A stretch of 64,000 bases of DNA from Xiphydria camelus (GCA_963678675.1 OY783198.1:4097001-4161000); one strand, 5' to 3'. Shown: positions 11,124 to 26,100, counted from the stretch's first letter. Made by a program: numbers and translations. Notes: generated by a model from the letters alone, not told the origin.

Positions 11124-14100
11124 ATGCCGGGCCTAATCGCGGTCAGTGAATTCGTCGAGGAGACCCGGGAGGACTACAATTCGCCGACGACTTCGACTTT
11201 CGTGTCGCGGATGCCCCAGTGCAGGCAGACCATCACGGCCTTGGAGGAGGTGAGTTTCCGCGATTCCAAAACCTCGTTTCGCGAACGTGTCTCGATACGC
11301 GGCATTCGTGGGTGTTTAGCACGGACGATCCTCGTCGCGACGCATCGTCAAACGATGCATATAGGTGTACACGAAGCTCGGCTCGACGGACCACCCTCTG
11401 TGGCGATGTCGGCGATTTTGCGAATCGATCGACCAGACAGCCAGACCGCGAACATATCGGGACATCGCGCAGCGTCGGAATTCGCGAGTAAACAACAACA
11501 GGCCCGAGGCTATCGACGTGTTTCCAAGAAGGTTCCCGCGGAGAGAATTCGCATTTCGCATCGCCAACGAGCGTCCGCGATAAATCGCGCAGACTCTTGG
11601 CGGCGGAACGATTGCATTCCGTTTAATCGCCGCCGGAGAAATGCGAGGGGCGTTTACACGCCTGACAATCCCACACACACGTGTGTGGGCTTCGCCAGAG
11701 AATTCTGCGCGAGGCGAACGGGTAATAGAATGTCTTCGCATCGTGTAGGATCGACGTAAAATATCCTCGGCGATCGCGTGGAAAACGGAAATAGACACGC
11801 TGCTCGACCTGATGAAATATTTCGAAATTGCATGGCGTACGGATGGGTGGGTGCGAAGTCGAGAGTCAGGCGCGAAATGCACTGTATCATTGCGAGTCGC
11901 TCCTGCGGAATGCGGCATAGCGGTGAGCGATAAAAAGTGCGAACGAGTTTCTGCGTGGCGGAAACCACGGAAGGAAGCTGGGGCGTCACGTTCTTATTGT
12001 TTACATCCGCGGTGGAAAACAGCTGTCGAATCGCGTGTAGAAATCGCGACGAATTTAGAACCGATCGATGCTTCGGCGAAGTGCAGCTATAGCGCATCGC
12101 GAAGCGCAGCGTCGATCGAACGTACAAGGTCGTCGTGCACAAAGCCCGTGCAGTGGGAGCTTCGACGCGTCGCGCCGATGAGCTCGGGGGGTTTTCAAGG
12201 GAAGTATTTCAGGAAAAGCTGCGACGCGACCTCTCCACCGGAAGTGGCGTCGACGGACGTTCGCCCGGCCCCGATTTTTTAGCCGCCGCTTTCTTATTGC
12301 TTACATCCACGGTCGAACCAATTGACGTTTCGCCGAAGCGCACTTAAAAAGTAAATGCAACAGTAGCCGGACACCCATAAAAATATATGTAGCAGATTCG
12401 ATTGAGTGTTCTTACTAGATGGAATTTGTCAGGGGCGTTTCTAATTTATTGAAGATTCTTTCCCAGCGATTGATTCTTTCTACCACATTCAATAATTTAT
12501 CTTATACATCGATATGTCCGGATATTGAGACGTGTCCGGCCACTGGTGCTTTTGCCTTACGAGCGTCCGATAAAGCGCAGCGTCGGTCGTTTGCGAGAAG
12601 CTTTCCAGAACGATCATCACGATGCTCACACAAATTACAATAATAGATTGTTCAAAAATCTGCGTCTATTTTGCCATATGAACTTTAAAAAAACACAATT
12701 CTTAAACAAATCATTAAATTTACATCATAATGTGATTCAAATTAATTGTATTTACTTTAGAAACACCAACGAAAAATTGTGCTTATATCGAATAAACGTC
12801 AAACATTTTATTTGTATTATTTTGAAATCATTAATGTCGCAAATATGCTTGCTTATCGGTGACTCATTGAGCGCACAATCTTGATGCATCTGATGAGCCA
12901 ATACTACCTAAAGTTTCTTTACAATCAACGTACATTTGTCTGTCTGAATTACGCTACCCCGAACGTCTCGCGCGAGCATTTCCAACGAGAAGAATATCGG
13001 TCCCCGGAGAAGTCACACCACCGGAAGCGGCATCGACGGATATTCGTCCAGCCCCGGTTTTTTGTCCGCGTCAGCCCGACCGTCGTAACGCGCGCGAGAG
13101 AATCTCCCGTTTCCTCCTTGGCCGAAGCTCGCGCCCCGAGGCGTGCTTTACACTTCCGACGGGGCTATTTAAAAGCGGTCGCGTTTATTTTCGTTCGCCC
13201 TGGCCTCCGTGATTTTTGCGAGCGCGCCATAGTGACGTAGACGGCCTGATGCGAGAGGCGTGGCCGTGGTGACCTACGCGTTTTAGAATCCACAAGTGTC
13301 GCGTTCCATTAACGCGGCGACTCGCCGGGGGGGATTCTGCAGTAATCCGCGCTCGTGCGCGCGTATGCAGCGTGCAATTCACGGCTACTGCGCGACGCTA
13401 ACGCGCGCGGACGACCTTTGGGTAACAATTTAGAGCCGATAATGGTCTTAACTTTTGATCGAATGAGTATCTGAGAATTACCAGTCCGGCGTGATGTAAC
13501 GACGCTGAAGCTCGACATGCGAGTTAATCCGATTCGATTATTTATAACTTTCCGTGTAAATTGGATAAAGTGGTGGAAATCCTTATCGGCATTTTTCTCG
13601 ATACAGTAGGACCTCGATTATCCGAACCACGGGGAATAACTTGCTTCATCCGACCATTTTATTATCCGAACCACGATTTGCTTCATCCAGATTTTGTATT
13701 ATTTCAACATCGTTTCAAAACTTTAGAAGGCTTACATTGTCGCGCGTTACAACGTTGCAAATCAGGACTTTAATTCGCTTGTATATTTTTTTCTCATTGT
13801 GCCCTTATTAGATCTTCGTGACGCGCATTCATAAATGCATATCGGTAATTCTTTTATTATTGTTGGTCATACGTCGACAAAAGATTAAAAATTTCGTGAT
13901 AAACAAACCCTAAACTAAGCATTCAATTTCTATAATCTTTTATAAATATTTATAATTAAAAATATATACGTACCTATTGTGAGTTATGTTTCAAATATTG
14001 TTTCATTATAGAACATCGTTTCACCCATCATGACTCTTATTATCCGAACTTTCGCCACTTCAAATTAAGTCGGATAATCGAGGTAGTGCGGTATATCCGC

Positions 14101-17100
14101 GGAGGAAAAAAGTTTGGACGTTCATATAAGCTAAGATCCGCTGTCGTGTATCCTTATTATTTATTTATTTATTGGTTTAATAAATAATATTTCCAAGAAA
14201 TCTTCCAAGTTCATTATTTCGAAGAAATACATCATCTAAAGAGACGAACGAAGTCTCTTCCGTTCGTCGCATTCCAAATCAGAGCCGCCGTCGTTCCGAT
14301 CGCTCTGCCATCCCGTCTCCCGTATGCACGAGCGGCGAAGCAGAAGAGAAGCTCGGAAAAACATGAAGCGTTTCCCCAGCGGAGGCGGCAGCCTCTCCTT
14401 TGCAACAGTCTGCCACGAGGGGGGGGGGGGGGGCTGCGCAAGATCCTTTTTGACATCACGGTTACCCCTCTGAACAACTGACGTGCAGAAAAACTAATTG
14501 GGTCAGCCTCGTTCGCGCGCCGTCGAACGGTCCACGACCCGGAGCGGATGACTTAACTTTCCACGCGCTAAGAGTACTGTCGAGAGTCTAGCCGCCCGAA
14601 AAACGCGTCAACGCGCGCCCTTCGGCAACAAAGGCTGCGTAAAAATAATCGTTCCCCGCGCGTAAATCGCGTCGTCGAAAAATCTCGCGAGAACCGCCGC
14701 TTCCGGTGGCCCACGCGGCCCGACGAATCGTTCGTATGGCGAACGAACTCGCTTAACAAGTCGCGAAGCATGTAGACTCGCAATGACTGCACGCCGCGGC
14801 GTCCCCTCGCGCGCGGCACAGCGAAGTACATATCTTCCCGATAAAAAACGGGTACATCATTAAGTGGTCGCGCCGCGCCCGGGTATAACAGTGCCGTCGT
14901 TATTCGCGCGGGCCAATTAACAATTCGCAGCTGTCCACCGCCGATTTCTCGCAGACGGACGAGAATCCCGTATCAAGGTCGACGATAGGAATTCCCCCCG
15001 GGACCGGGGACACAGCTGTGTCACCTGCATTTATAAGGAAACTAGGGAGGGAGGGGCGTGGGGGGGAGAAGAAAAGAAATACAGTCGTGTGCATTCCCCG
15101 AGTCGCGTGCACGGACGTACGCTGCGGCGTACAGTGTGGAGAAAAAGTACGTCCTGTTTGATAGTTGCTCTCTCTCTCGAGAGAGAGAGACTTTTCGTAC
15201 ACGGAGAGAAGACTACATTAATCACTGTTATACTGGATAGTAAATTTGATATTTTGGGGAAAGAGTATTGCGTTCATTGCTCATCCGTATGACGACAGTT
15301 GACGAATCATATGAGACATATACATACTTACGTGCCAGGAAAAAAATTCGATCACTGTTATTTCATTATCTATGGGCTTTTGGCTCATATTTATGTAATA
15401 CTTTTTTGAAGTTTACATTTTAATCTATAACAAAGTCTTATATCGATATAGGGCAACAATTCATAAATAATGAGACAAAATAGTGATTGAAGTTTCTTTT
15501 CTGGCGAATAAGTTTAGCTTCATATGGTACATCCACAGTGAACTTCACTAAAAACGTATGAATGCAATACTTTCCTCAAGATGTCAAACCTGTTATCTAG
15601 TATGGAAACCCACTTTTACTCAGCCGAAACGAAATTAGCATTTATATCGGTCAAGCGGCGTTTCGCTCGAATCGAGTGAATAAGTTAGTCGAGGAGGCGA
15701 GGTGGGCGGATGCAAATTCTCGTTACCTCGCAAGAATTTATTTCCTCGCGTCTTAAAGACGCCTCGAGAAGTCGTTGATAAAATTCTCGTCGCTCCAGCG
15801 TCCGTGGAAAGAAAAATCCCGAATAATCGTACGTCCCAGCCCTCGCAGCGATCCGCCTCGTTCTTAAATTCTCCCCTGAATCGGGTATCGCGCGCATAAA
15901 ATACAAATTATTCCATCCCCCTTGTTTCCGCGATATCCGAGCGAAAAGGCGTTAAACGCGAACTGCGTAACGGAGAGAAATTCTTCCAATTCGATTTCCA
16001 TCGCCGTTCGTACGCCTCCGCCTTATCCCCCTTGTCTGCTTAGATACGCATCTCGAGATCCCCGCGAGGGATTAACTATATTCCCACACACGCGCACCGC
16101 GGAGAGAGAGTGCGCGCGGGCGCGCTCGTCTACTGCGTTCCATATTACCTCGCAAGGACGACTCTCGACGGAACCCGCCGCCGGCCACGGGACCCGTTAG
16201 GTACAGCGACAGAACCGCGCGGCGAAAGTAAGAGTGCGCATCTCCGCGCGCCGTTCACTCCGCGTTTGTCGTTCGTGCTAACGCGCGACGATGGTTTTCG
16301 CGCCCTTATCGAAGTTTTATAATTATCCTCGCGCCGCTGCCAGCGATAGACGCACGCACGCGCGCGCCACGTATCGGGTGACCCGGTTACGGCTTCGTTT
16401 CCCGTCGCGTAACGTGGAGCGGAGCAAAATTGACGATCAGGAACCGCTCTACACGAATTTCTCGAGTTAAATCGCTCCGCTCTCGGAGCAGCGCTTTAAT
16501 ACCGGCTCGCTGCAGCGGCGGCATATACGTCGGGAGAAAATAACCTGTTCTCTCGGCGCGAACGCCTTCCTGCCCCGAGTCTCTCGGCGCGCGGCACGAA
16601 AGTAAGCGAGGTCAGTATCTCGCTCCTCATTCGCGCACATCGGGCGTGCTCCACTCTCGATGCACCTCCGGGCGCGGCCGAAATTAGCCGTCGAAGGATG
16701 ATAAGGGCGATCGAGCTGGAAGAAGAAATCGGAGACCCGATAAGTCCTCATCCGCGTCTGCGACGGGCGGAGGAGATATCGAGCTTCGTCGCGTACGTTC
16801 GGAAACTGTTTATTAGATAACGGTTTTATCTCCGTAGTGCATTCGAGTGTGAATTCCCCGGGGAAATGTTGATACGGTCGATATTTCTTTCCGTATACAG
16901 ATTGAAGTTAAATGGTAGAAACGTTGATTCGATTTAAAGGTAGTTTTATCAGCAGACGAAAGAATGCAGAAAATGTCATTTTTTGATATAATGTTTATCG
17001 GACTAGTATTGATTTGTTAAAAAACTTCGGAGGTAGGTTATCGATGATTTTCCCGCGAAAAATTTAATTGAAATTGTGCTCTTAGACGTAGAAAAGAAGG

Positions 17101-20100
17101 AGCTTTATTTTCATATTTCCACGACTCATATAGGTACTGCAGATTTATGACAAAAACTTTTAAATATACTTCCGAAACGATTACAAAATTTAATATTAAG
17201 AAATAAAAGGCTCTCACCAACTAATTGGATGAGAAAACGTAATTGAAGGCTATAAATCTTGAGAATCTCGATCGCTACAAAAATATGACCGCCATGCGTA
17301 TAATTATTAAATCAACAGTAGAATAATGCTAAAATTGTTATATTTTTTTTGAGGTTGATCAGTATGTCATCAGTTATGATTATTTTGAATCTAAAAATAT
17401 TTGTTCTAACTAATTTAATCGGACCCTCCTTATACACCCACCAAATACGTTCCTACGTGAGAGAACTGCCTGAAATGATATTGAAAAAGCGTCATAAATT
17501 GTGAAACCCGTACCACAGCGCCGGAGTTTCACCCCCCGGCGTGAAGATCAGATTCACGCCGCTAACATTCCCTTATCCGAATACGCTTCAAACTTCCGGA
17601 CGCGTCCGACGGTGAACGTGTACACAATGTAGCCACGCCGGTCACGCGAGCGACTCAACGCGCGACGATTGAAACGAACCAGGAAGGCGATACAGAATTT
17701 CCAATGCGCGTCACCACTCGTCACGCATCCCCGTGATTGTCACGCGCCGTACGCTTCGCGTTTCGTACGTTCGTTCGCCTCGCGAAAGACTGAAGTGCGT
17801 ATTGTCTCTCGAAGCGCCGTTGGCAAAAACGAAAATTACCACCACTATATATATACGGCGACTGCACGCGCGTGCAATACCCACCGCTGCATCGCGGCGC
17901 GCGCTCTCGCCGTTTACCAGAGTCCTCTCACTATAACTCGGTCTGCGGCAAAACGCTCGGGAGCACGCGCGCGTTGGGAACTCAAGGCGAATGAATTGCC
18001 CTTTGTGAGAGGGCACTGCACGAGGACCGTGCGCGCGCGCGTCGGCGTTATCATAAGTGCGCATTACTCCGCGTCTAACCGCTTGTTAATTAACAAAAAG
18101 GTCGAATTACACACCGAGCGACTGCAGCGAGAATTACCGGGCCGCGAGAGGCATGGCGTGGCGAATCGCGCGTGGAACCCCCGCGTCCTGGAACTGGCAA
18201 TTCGTTCCCCGGACGTTCTTATTCGTACAGCGGTGAGCGTGCCGCGTGTGCGTGCGTACACGCGGCCCGGCGTCTCGTCAGCTCGTTTCAGCCTCCCCCC
18301 GGGGGCGAAATTCGGCTTTGGGAAGTCGAGCGCGATTGGAGAGAGACGGAAAATCGAAGAGTTCGCGGAAATTGCAGGGTGAACCGAGCATGGAGGAGTG
18401 TTAAATATAAGCGTGTGGGTCTGGATCGTACGGCAGACGGTCGTTTGCAGAAAAGGTATGTGGTTTTATACGCGATGGGTGTATGGGTATGATTAGGGAG
18501 CGTAACGCGGTATTTCGATACGTGGCACGCACGCGTTATGTGACGCCTCTATGCCGTTCCCCTGTTTACATATGAAATTACAGTTTTCGTGAGAGGCACG
18601 AAATGAGGCGTTTCGAGATCTGATCAACGCGCGTCACTCTGATGGATCTTGGAGAATTTGGACACTGCGCTAAAAAAAAATAACACAATTAGTCAATTTG
18701 ACCGAAATCCTGGGGATGATGACCAAGCCGTTTAGTGAAATATGGATTCTCCGTCTGTTTGGTCAGACTGATCACTTTTTGGATAGAATAATTAAATATT
18801 TGTATTAAAAAAACGAAATATTCGATTGGGATAACTAAATAAACAATTTTATAATATCGAAAAAAGAGAATTAATTATTCGTTTTCATGTAAAAAAATTA
18901 TTTGTATAAATAATTTATTGGTCATGAAATGTAAATCGATCTTTTTGATATCTAGTTTGTTGAGAAATAAATTTAATTTAAATATTAATGAAATTTAAGC
19001 TAAACTTATTCGCCAGGAAAGAAACTCGTATTACTATTATGAGCTTTTTACCTCACATTTGTATATATATTTTTAAAAGTTACATTTTTATCTACAATAA
19101 AACCTTCTATCGATGTAAGTCAGCAACGTATACAAGTAATGAGATAATAGTGATTCGAGTTTCTTTCCCGGCGAGTAAATTTAGCCTCATATGACATTTG
19201 ATTAAATCGACTTATACTTCAGTTAGAATAACTAAACGCAGTTAACTAAATGCGTTTCGTCATTCCGACCCGATAATTTTTCTCAATATGCGCGGGGGGT
19301 CGATAGTTTCTCTCCCTTTTCTCGAACGCGCCATAGCGCTTTACCGCGCATAATTTCATCGCACAGCGACCGAGCCTACAATGTCGCCGCGGAAAACGAC
19401 ACTGCGGAAATTCAACCCGTCATCGACGTACGTACGCACATACGCACGCATCGCGTTACATGCTCGCCCGCAATCTCGAGCCGGCAATGCCGCGGCCAAA
19501 CAAATGGCACGCTTCCAACGGGCCAAACGTCAGCGGAGCCCGGGGGCCAATTGAGATCAGGTGATTCAGCAAGGCGAAGCCGCGGTGGCCACCCAGATAG
19601 ACAAATATACGCAAATTGTACAGCAACTTTAGATAATATTGGCTCATCAGATGCATCAAGGTTGTGCGCTTTAAAGTAATCACGAGGCAAGCAGAGAGAG
19701 ATTTGCGTTATTAAATAATTTCAAACTGATACAAGTAAAATGCTAAACATTTATTAAATATATCGTAAATTTTTCGTAGATATCTTGCTACGATAAATAC
19801 AGCGATTAATATGAATCACATTATAAGGTACATAATATATTTAACAGTCTCTTGAAGAACAATTATTTTTCTAAACTCATGCGGCAAAATAAACGTTGAC
19901 TCTCTAAGACAATCGATCATTGTATTTTGTATGAACGTCATGACGATCATACAGGGTGACATTTTGAAAACTTGCCACCCCAATATCTTAGAAAGTTACA
20001 GGGATTTTCTAAAAAACAAAAATACGGTTTCGGCAGTGGAGAGGGGGAACCAAAATGACATAATCGGAGACGCACCTACTCCAACCCCCTTAGGGGTAGC

Positions 20101-23100
20101 CCCCCCAACTTTGTAATCTTAAATAGCAACCCCCCATGTGTGATACAGCGTTGGAAAGCTCTTTAAAAATGCTTTACAACAACACCAAATTTTGGTACCT
20201 TTCGATGAGTAGTTTTTGCGCAAATCGAGAAAGAAACTGCTAGAAGTAAGTTGTCAATTTATTTATTAAAGGTCAATTACGTTACAATAAATTTTCGAAA
20301 TGATTTCCATTGATTTTTCGGACTTTTTCAAATGTTGTTCTTGAAATTTTGCGACATTCTTGCATAATTCTCTGTTTCAGTTGGTTAATGCTTGCTGGTT
20401 GAGTTTGAAAAACAACAGATTTCAGATGTCCCCATAAGAAGAAATCGCAGGGAGTAAGATCAGATAATGGAAATCATTTCGAAAATTTATTGTAACATAA
20501 TTGACCTTTAATAAATAAATTGACAAAACTTACTTCTGGCAGTTTCTTTCTCGATTTGCGCGAAAACTACTCATCGAAAGGTACCAAAATTTGGTGTTGT
20601 TGTAAAGCATTTTTAAAGAGCTTTCCAACGCTGTATTACACATGGGGGGTTGCTATTTAAGATTACAAAGTTGGGGGGGCTACCCCTAAGGGGGTTGGAG
20701 TAGGTGCGTCTCCGATTATGTCATTTTGGTTCCCCCTCTCCACTGCCGAAACCGTATTTTTGTTTTTTAGAAAATCCCTGTAACTTTCTAAGATATTGGG
20801 GTGGCAAGTTTTCAAAATGTCACCCTGTATAAGTCTATCCGAGCAGAGATACCGACTGCAAACGTTGATCAAGACAAGGTGCCGCACATACATACACACA
20901 CACACACACGCGGACACTGATGCCAGCGAGCCCCTGGCTGACCAAGTGAACCGATTCGCGGGTGAAGTGCACGACATTGTCGCCGCGCGCGACGCAGTCT
21001 GATCTATTTCGATCGCCCGATACCGGCGCGCCCGTAACACTTCGACGAAGCCTCTCGGAAAAGGGCGACCGAATCGCCCCCTGTATAGTACGCGCGCGCG
21101 ATCGCCTCGCCGTCTCGCGAGATTTCACGCCAGCCTGGTAAACGCGTCACGCTTTGAACTCTCCGACATCGCGCCGTCACCTTTCGCTGATAAGAGGAAG
21201 ACGTAAACGCGACCGCGCTCACCCGGCCGTATTTCTGCGGATCAAACACTCGCTGCTCCGTCTGTCTTCTGCAGTCGCCCGGGCGGGAACCGTCGCGACG
21301 GAGTGCCCTTCGTGTCGCTCGTCTCGCGATTTTTGCGCGAGGAACGCGCGTTCTCGTCCGCGGTACACACAGTGACGGGCTCGCGTCGTGTCGCCCGCGG
21401 CGGGAGTTTCTTTCGAGGATTTTTTTTTTCTTCGAGAAGTAGGACAGAAAATGGTGTTCAACTTGCTCGCGCGCTCTCAGAGCAAGGGACTGTCTTGCGC
21501 CTCCAAGACTTCGGTGAGTGGCGGCGGTGTGTCTTTAATTCGATTTTGAAATCGGGTCGCGCGATGCGATAAGAGGATCTCGTCCTGATTGGTGAAGCTG
21601 CCATGTTTTATGTACGTACACTCTTACATGCAGAGTCTATCCGCGAGTATGTAATAAATATCAGGCGGTGTTAGCGATGATTTTGATCCCTTCTTAATTC
21701 CAACGAAAAATGATTTCACTGACGAACTATGGTGTTTCCGGTAAAGGAAAGACCATACGTTCTCTTCACGGTAAACTGTCGTAGTACATTCCGGGGAGTG
21801 CTGGGAACTTTTCGTGAAGTTATGTTTCAATCAAAGGAAACTTTATTAACACAATTAAGACCACGTGTAACAATTTGAAGGGCTCCTTTATTAGAAAAAC
21901 CATGGTCCATCGGCGAAACATTCTTTATCTGGAAATGAAAAAGGAATCTGAAATCTTGGAAACAACATAGCGGCTGCCCTGGTGAATCGAACCACGACGA
22001 GATCCTTTTAAGGAATTTAAAGGTTTCAGTTCTACCTCGGAACTCGAATGAAACAACTCGGTCGATTCGATTCAATCGTCATAATTTTATTCGTCGTGAA
22101 ATCTCACCTAGAAATTACGGAAGCGAAGTTTCCATCGTGTCGAGCAACGTGCAACGCCGCGGCACGTTTAGTTGCAGCTGCAGTCGCCGCGCGCGCGAAG
22201 CGTCCGTCCCCGAGAGCGATCGTGGAAGTTTTAATGGAAAAGCGCAGTGACACGGGAAAGGGGGGAATCGAGGTCTCGACGCCCGATATACATATATGCG
22301 TATACCAGCGAAGTTTCGTTCCACGGCAATCCGTTTTCGCCCGCTCGAGCTTTAAGAGTGTCGAGAGCGTCGACTGCAGTCGCGGAAATGCAATTACCCG
22401 CAGGCCATTCGATGCATTGGCTAAAAAGGTCGCGTACCTATATAGAAGGTCTCGCGCCGGTTGAACCAGTAACGCCGTATCGAGGGGAACGCTTAGAAGT
22501 GCCGCGGAATGGACGAGAAATCGACAGAGTCGAAACAGCCGCGCGTTACGCACGGCCAAACGTTGTTTGCGTTTTCGACCGTCGACCTTTCGTCGATTCA
22601 AAACTCCGCGAAACGCCGTATTCCTTCGAGGAACTGAATAATGCGAATACTGTGAAGCGCGCGCAGGGTCGTCGCACGCAGATTCGAAGTACAAGCTTTC
22701 CCCGTTTTGCGAGCGTAAAATCTCCCGCTGCGTTTAAATACCCGCTACGCAGGTACGTGTTCACTTTCGACCTCGGGTATCACCTTGAGACGCGATTCTC
22801 GACACCTTTTAAAGCGGCCACATATCGTCCTATCCGACGCGCGCGTGCATACGTAATTGGAAGACCAACAACTTATCGCTTCAACGCCGCGGCTGAACTG
22901 AGAGCAGCGACTCGTATTTGAGAGCCCCGCTCGATATCGAGAGACAGTGTGTGCGTACATATCGGCGACGGGACACTTTGTCGTTTTTCTACGACTTTGT
23001 CGCGACATCGACAATTGTAATGTGTATTCTCCGTCGCACGGTACTCTTCCATGATCAATGCGATCCGCTTCGCGACATGCAGTCTTGAGCACTCGTACAC

Positions 23101-26100
23101 GGTTGACTGCTATAGGCACATGTGGTGTTTTTTCGGAGAAACTTGACATAGGAGATACCCGAGTACAAGAGAGAATGTGTGGCGAGTGCATAAAAGGTTC
23201 TCTGTCGCACACAAACTCCAACTGGACGTGTCTAGGGAAATGTGCTACGGAGAGGCTCTTATGCACTCGCCACATGTTCTCTCTCTCGCACTCGTGTGTC
23301 TCCTGTGTCAAGTTTCCTCGAAAACACCTCCACGGTGTCCAGCGGTCAGGGAATTCTGGAAGACCTGGAATTATCAGGGAATTATGTGGGTCAGGGAAGA
23401 TAAAGAATTTTCTGGAATTTTTTTTGAAAATACTCAGATCTTAACAATAGCTTGACTTCTAGCCCGTTAAAACTTTTAAGAATTTAGATAAAAATCTGAG
23501 AAAGTGTCCCATATGTATGTAACTGAGTTCTTTCTTGTTCTAAAAAAAAGCCATTAGATAGTAATATAATTCGACAAAATTAAATTATTTTAATGTTTGT
23601 TTCTCAGTTTTTATAACCCGTTCCACATGAATACTAGTTGATTTGTTCATTCGACGAATAATGATCGATGCGTAATACGAGCTTTATAATAGATGTATGT
23701 ATACTCATAGCGGTCAGGGAAATTTGACAATTTCAGGCTGGAAAACCTGGAGAAAGGTCAGAGAATTTCTTTTTCACATTTTGCTAGACACCGGTAACCT
23801 CGTATGTATTTCCCGGTGACACGCTTTCTGTCGCTCGTAAGTTGTTAAAATATCATTTTCAAACGTACTGATCAATGATTAATAAATGTTCATATTTTCA
23901 TAAGCCAGGTCAAATTCCGTCGTAATCAACGAGAGCATGAGAATTAGTTCTTCATTGACTGGTACATTTAAAAAAGACATTTTAAAAAGTCACCAGCGAC
24001 AATGTCCATGACGCCGGGACTAAGGCAACGTTTCGCTGCAAAAAATTTAATTCGACGGTCCCGGCGTAGGTACCGTATCGACGCGGTTTTCAGCTTCCCT
24101 CCCACGCGCCTCGCCGTTTCTCTCTTTCTCTTGCGCGCGCCTGGAGAGATCACGCGTGACGCGAAAACGCAGCGCGCAGCTTTGAAGCAGATAAGACTTC
24201 GGTAAACACACGACGCGCTCTCTCTTAGCGATACTCGCCGCGTATCAACCTGTTGGCGGGGAGCAATAAATACATAATATATATTTGACACACACCTGGC
24301 GCGACTTCCCCCGAGACCCACTCCGCCGTCTTCGCCTTATATTCTCGAAAGTGTCTCGCGAATGTAGAGCGCTTCCTCTCTCGGCGATCGACCTTGGTGC
24401 GGCGAACGACAATAGACGCGGGCGCGGTTGCGAGCGATGCGCAACGATCGCTCGCCACGAGCGCTCCTTGCGCGGTGGAACAATTATTGCGCACCGGCCA
24501 GACGCTCAGCCGCCTTTATCGTCTCGGAATGTAATTGCATCGTTTGGTTGCGTAAAGAGAGAAGCGGGCCCGTTTATAGCGCTATTGGAGCGCGCGGGTA
24601 ATAATTTTCATCGTCGGGTTTCGACCCTGTTGTTGAAGAGAAGAGCGATTCTTGCGCTACGTTGCAGCTATTTAAAGTAGATTTTATCAATTTCACGGAA
24701 GAAAAAAATTGATGCGTTTTCTATTATATTAAAACAAAATTGAGATGTCGGTGATTTTATGAGGGGAAAAACTGCACATAAAATCAATGATATTTTATAA
24801 TTCCTTTGAGATATAGACTTAATAACCGTACTTTTCGTAATCAACGCGAAAAAAATACATGAGATAGGGCGATCGAGCGATCTATTTCAAAGATTTCGAT
24901 TTTTGTGAAAATGTCGCGAGCTTCTCAAAATAAAAGTAACGAAGAAAATTAACAATTTTTTAACGATCTGTTGCAGACGCTGGACTTCGACAGAGATGGC
25001 CTGACGAAGCTGAAGAAGGCCATCAAGGCCATCCACAATTCAGGGAATGGTGAGTACGACGGGGGAACGGGGTTACGGCGCTTCGTTTTACCGCGACGTC
25101 TCGTTCGATAAAACGCTCGATTATTCAGCGGCACGGAACGCGAAGATGAAACGACACGTACGGTTTGAAAGCGTTGGACGTTAATGGTGTTAACGACGCC
25201 TCTCGTCGTCGCTGCCGATCGGGCAGGTTTGCGCATCCGATTCGAACGTCCGAAGGTGACGAGAGAGAGAGAGAGTCACTATTTCTTAATAGGGAGAAAA
25301 AGAGAGAGAGAGAAAATTGTTTTCCTTCTAAATATATATTCTTTTTCGTAAACAAGCTGATCTGTATCGTAATACACATAGATGGTACACACGTCAGTAT
25401 CAATATATAACAATTATCACGTGCCTCTCTTTACGCTCGTTTTTAAATATCTCAATCCTCTCATACAATGATATTCCCAGGATGAGGGACTTAAGGAACT
25501 TGTGTGTTCTAATCCGTACTCACACACGTTCTCCAAGTATCCTACTCTGGTAATGTCGCGGTAGAGAGAATAATTAGAAAAGTCCTTGTAAGTACTATAT
25601 CGCTATTATATTGATGAAATCTCAAAGGAAGTCTGAGATATCGATCATTTTTCGTGAAAAAATCATTTTTTTTCTATACAAAATCGCTGATAACTTATAT
25701 TTCCTTTACGATATCGACCTAATGACCATGATTTTCGGAATCAGCGTCAAAAAATTGAAAAAATGTTGAGGCAAATAATGTTAATGCCTTAAGATTTTGC
25801 CAAAAATCGAAATCTCTGGAATCGAACTCTCGACCATCCTATCTTATGTATTTTTTCGCGCTGATTACGAAAATTATGGATATATCGAGGATATCTCAAA
25901 GGAAGACCGAAATATCGATGATTTTCCGTGAAAAAAATAGTTTTCTGGTACATGAAATCACCGATATCTTATATTTCCTTTGAGATATCGTCAATATATC
26001 TGCCATTTTCGGAATCAGCGTGAAAAAATACATCGGATAGGGTGGTCGAGACTTCAATTCCGAAGATAAAAATTTTTTCGAAAAATTGAAAAAATGTTGA

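Larger units (their letters stand above)
11250..24976 (+). other. ASAP intron 1, 13.7 kb
   Basis: GT(GAGT)...CAG intron. It holds local degenerate duplications (11.98-13.07 kb), a pogo-like element (13602-14093), a poly-G run near 14410, two copies of one MITE (15.3 and 19.0 kb), a dispersed repeat in opposite orientations (12.7 and 19.7 kb), an 882-bp foldback (19949-20830), a CpG-rich block with a probable alternative first exon (21451-21513), a hairpin (23124-23327) and a TIR element (23334-23795). The long open frames here (for example 22247-22921) lie in CpG-rich DNA and show no family resemblance. Confidence 0.8.

Noticed and set aside
22247..22921. 224-codon plus-strand open frame in ASAP intron 1
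   Set aside because: Arg/Tyr/Thr-rich translation without any motif, overlapped by open frames on both strands, and no splice context.
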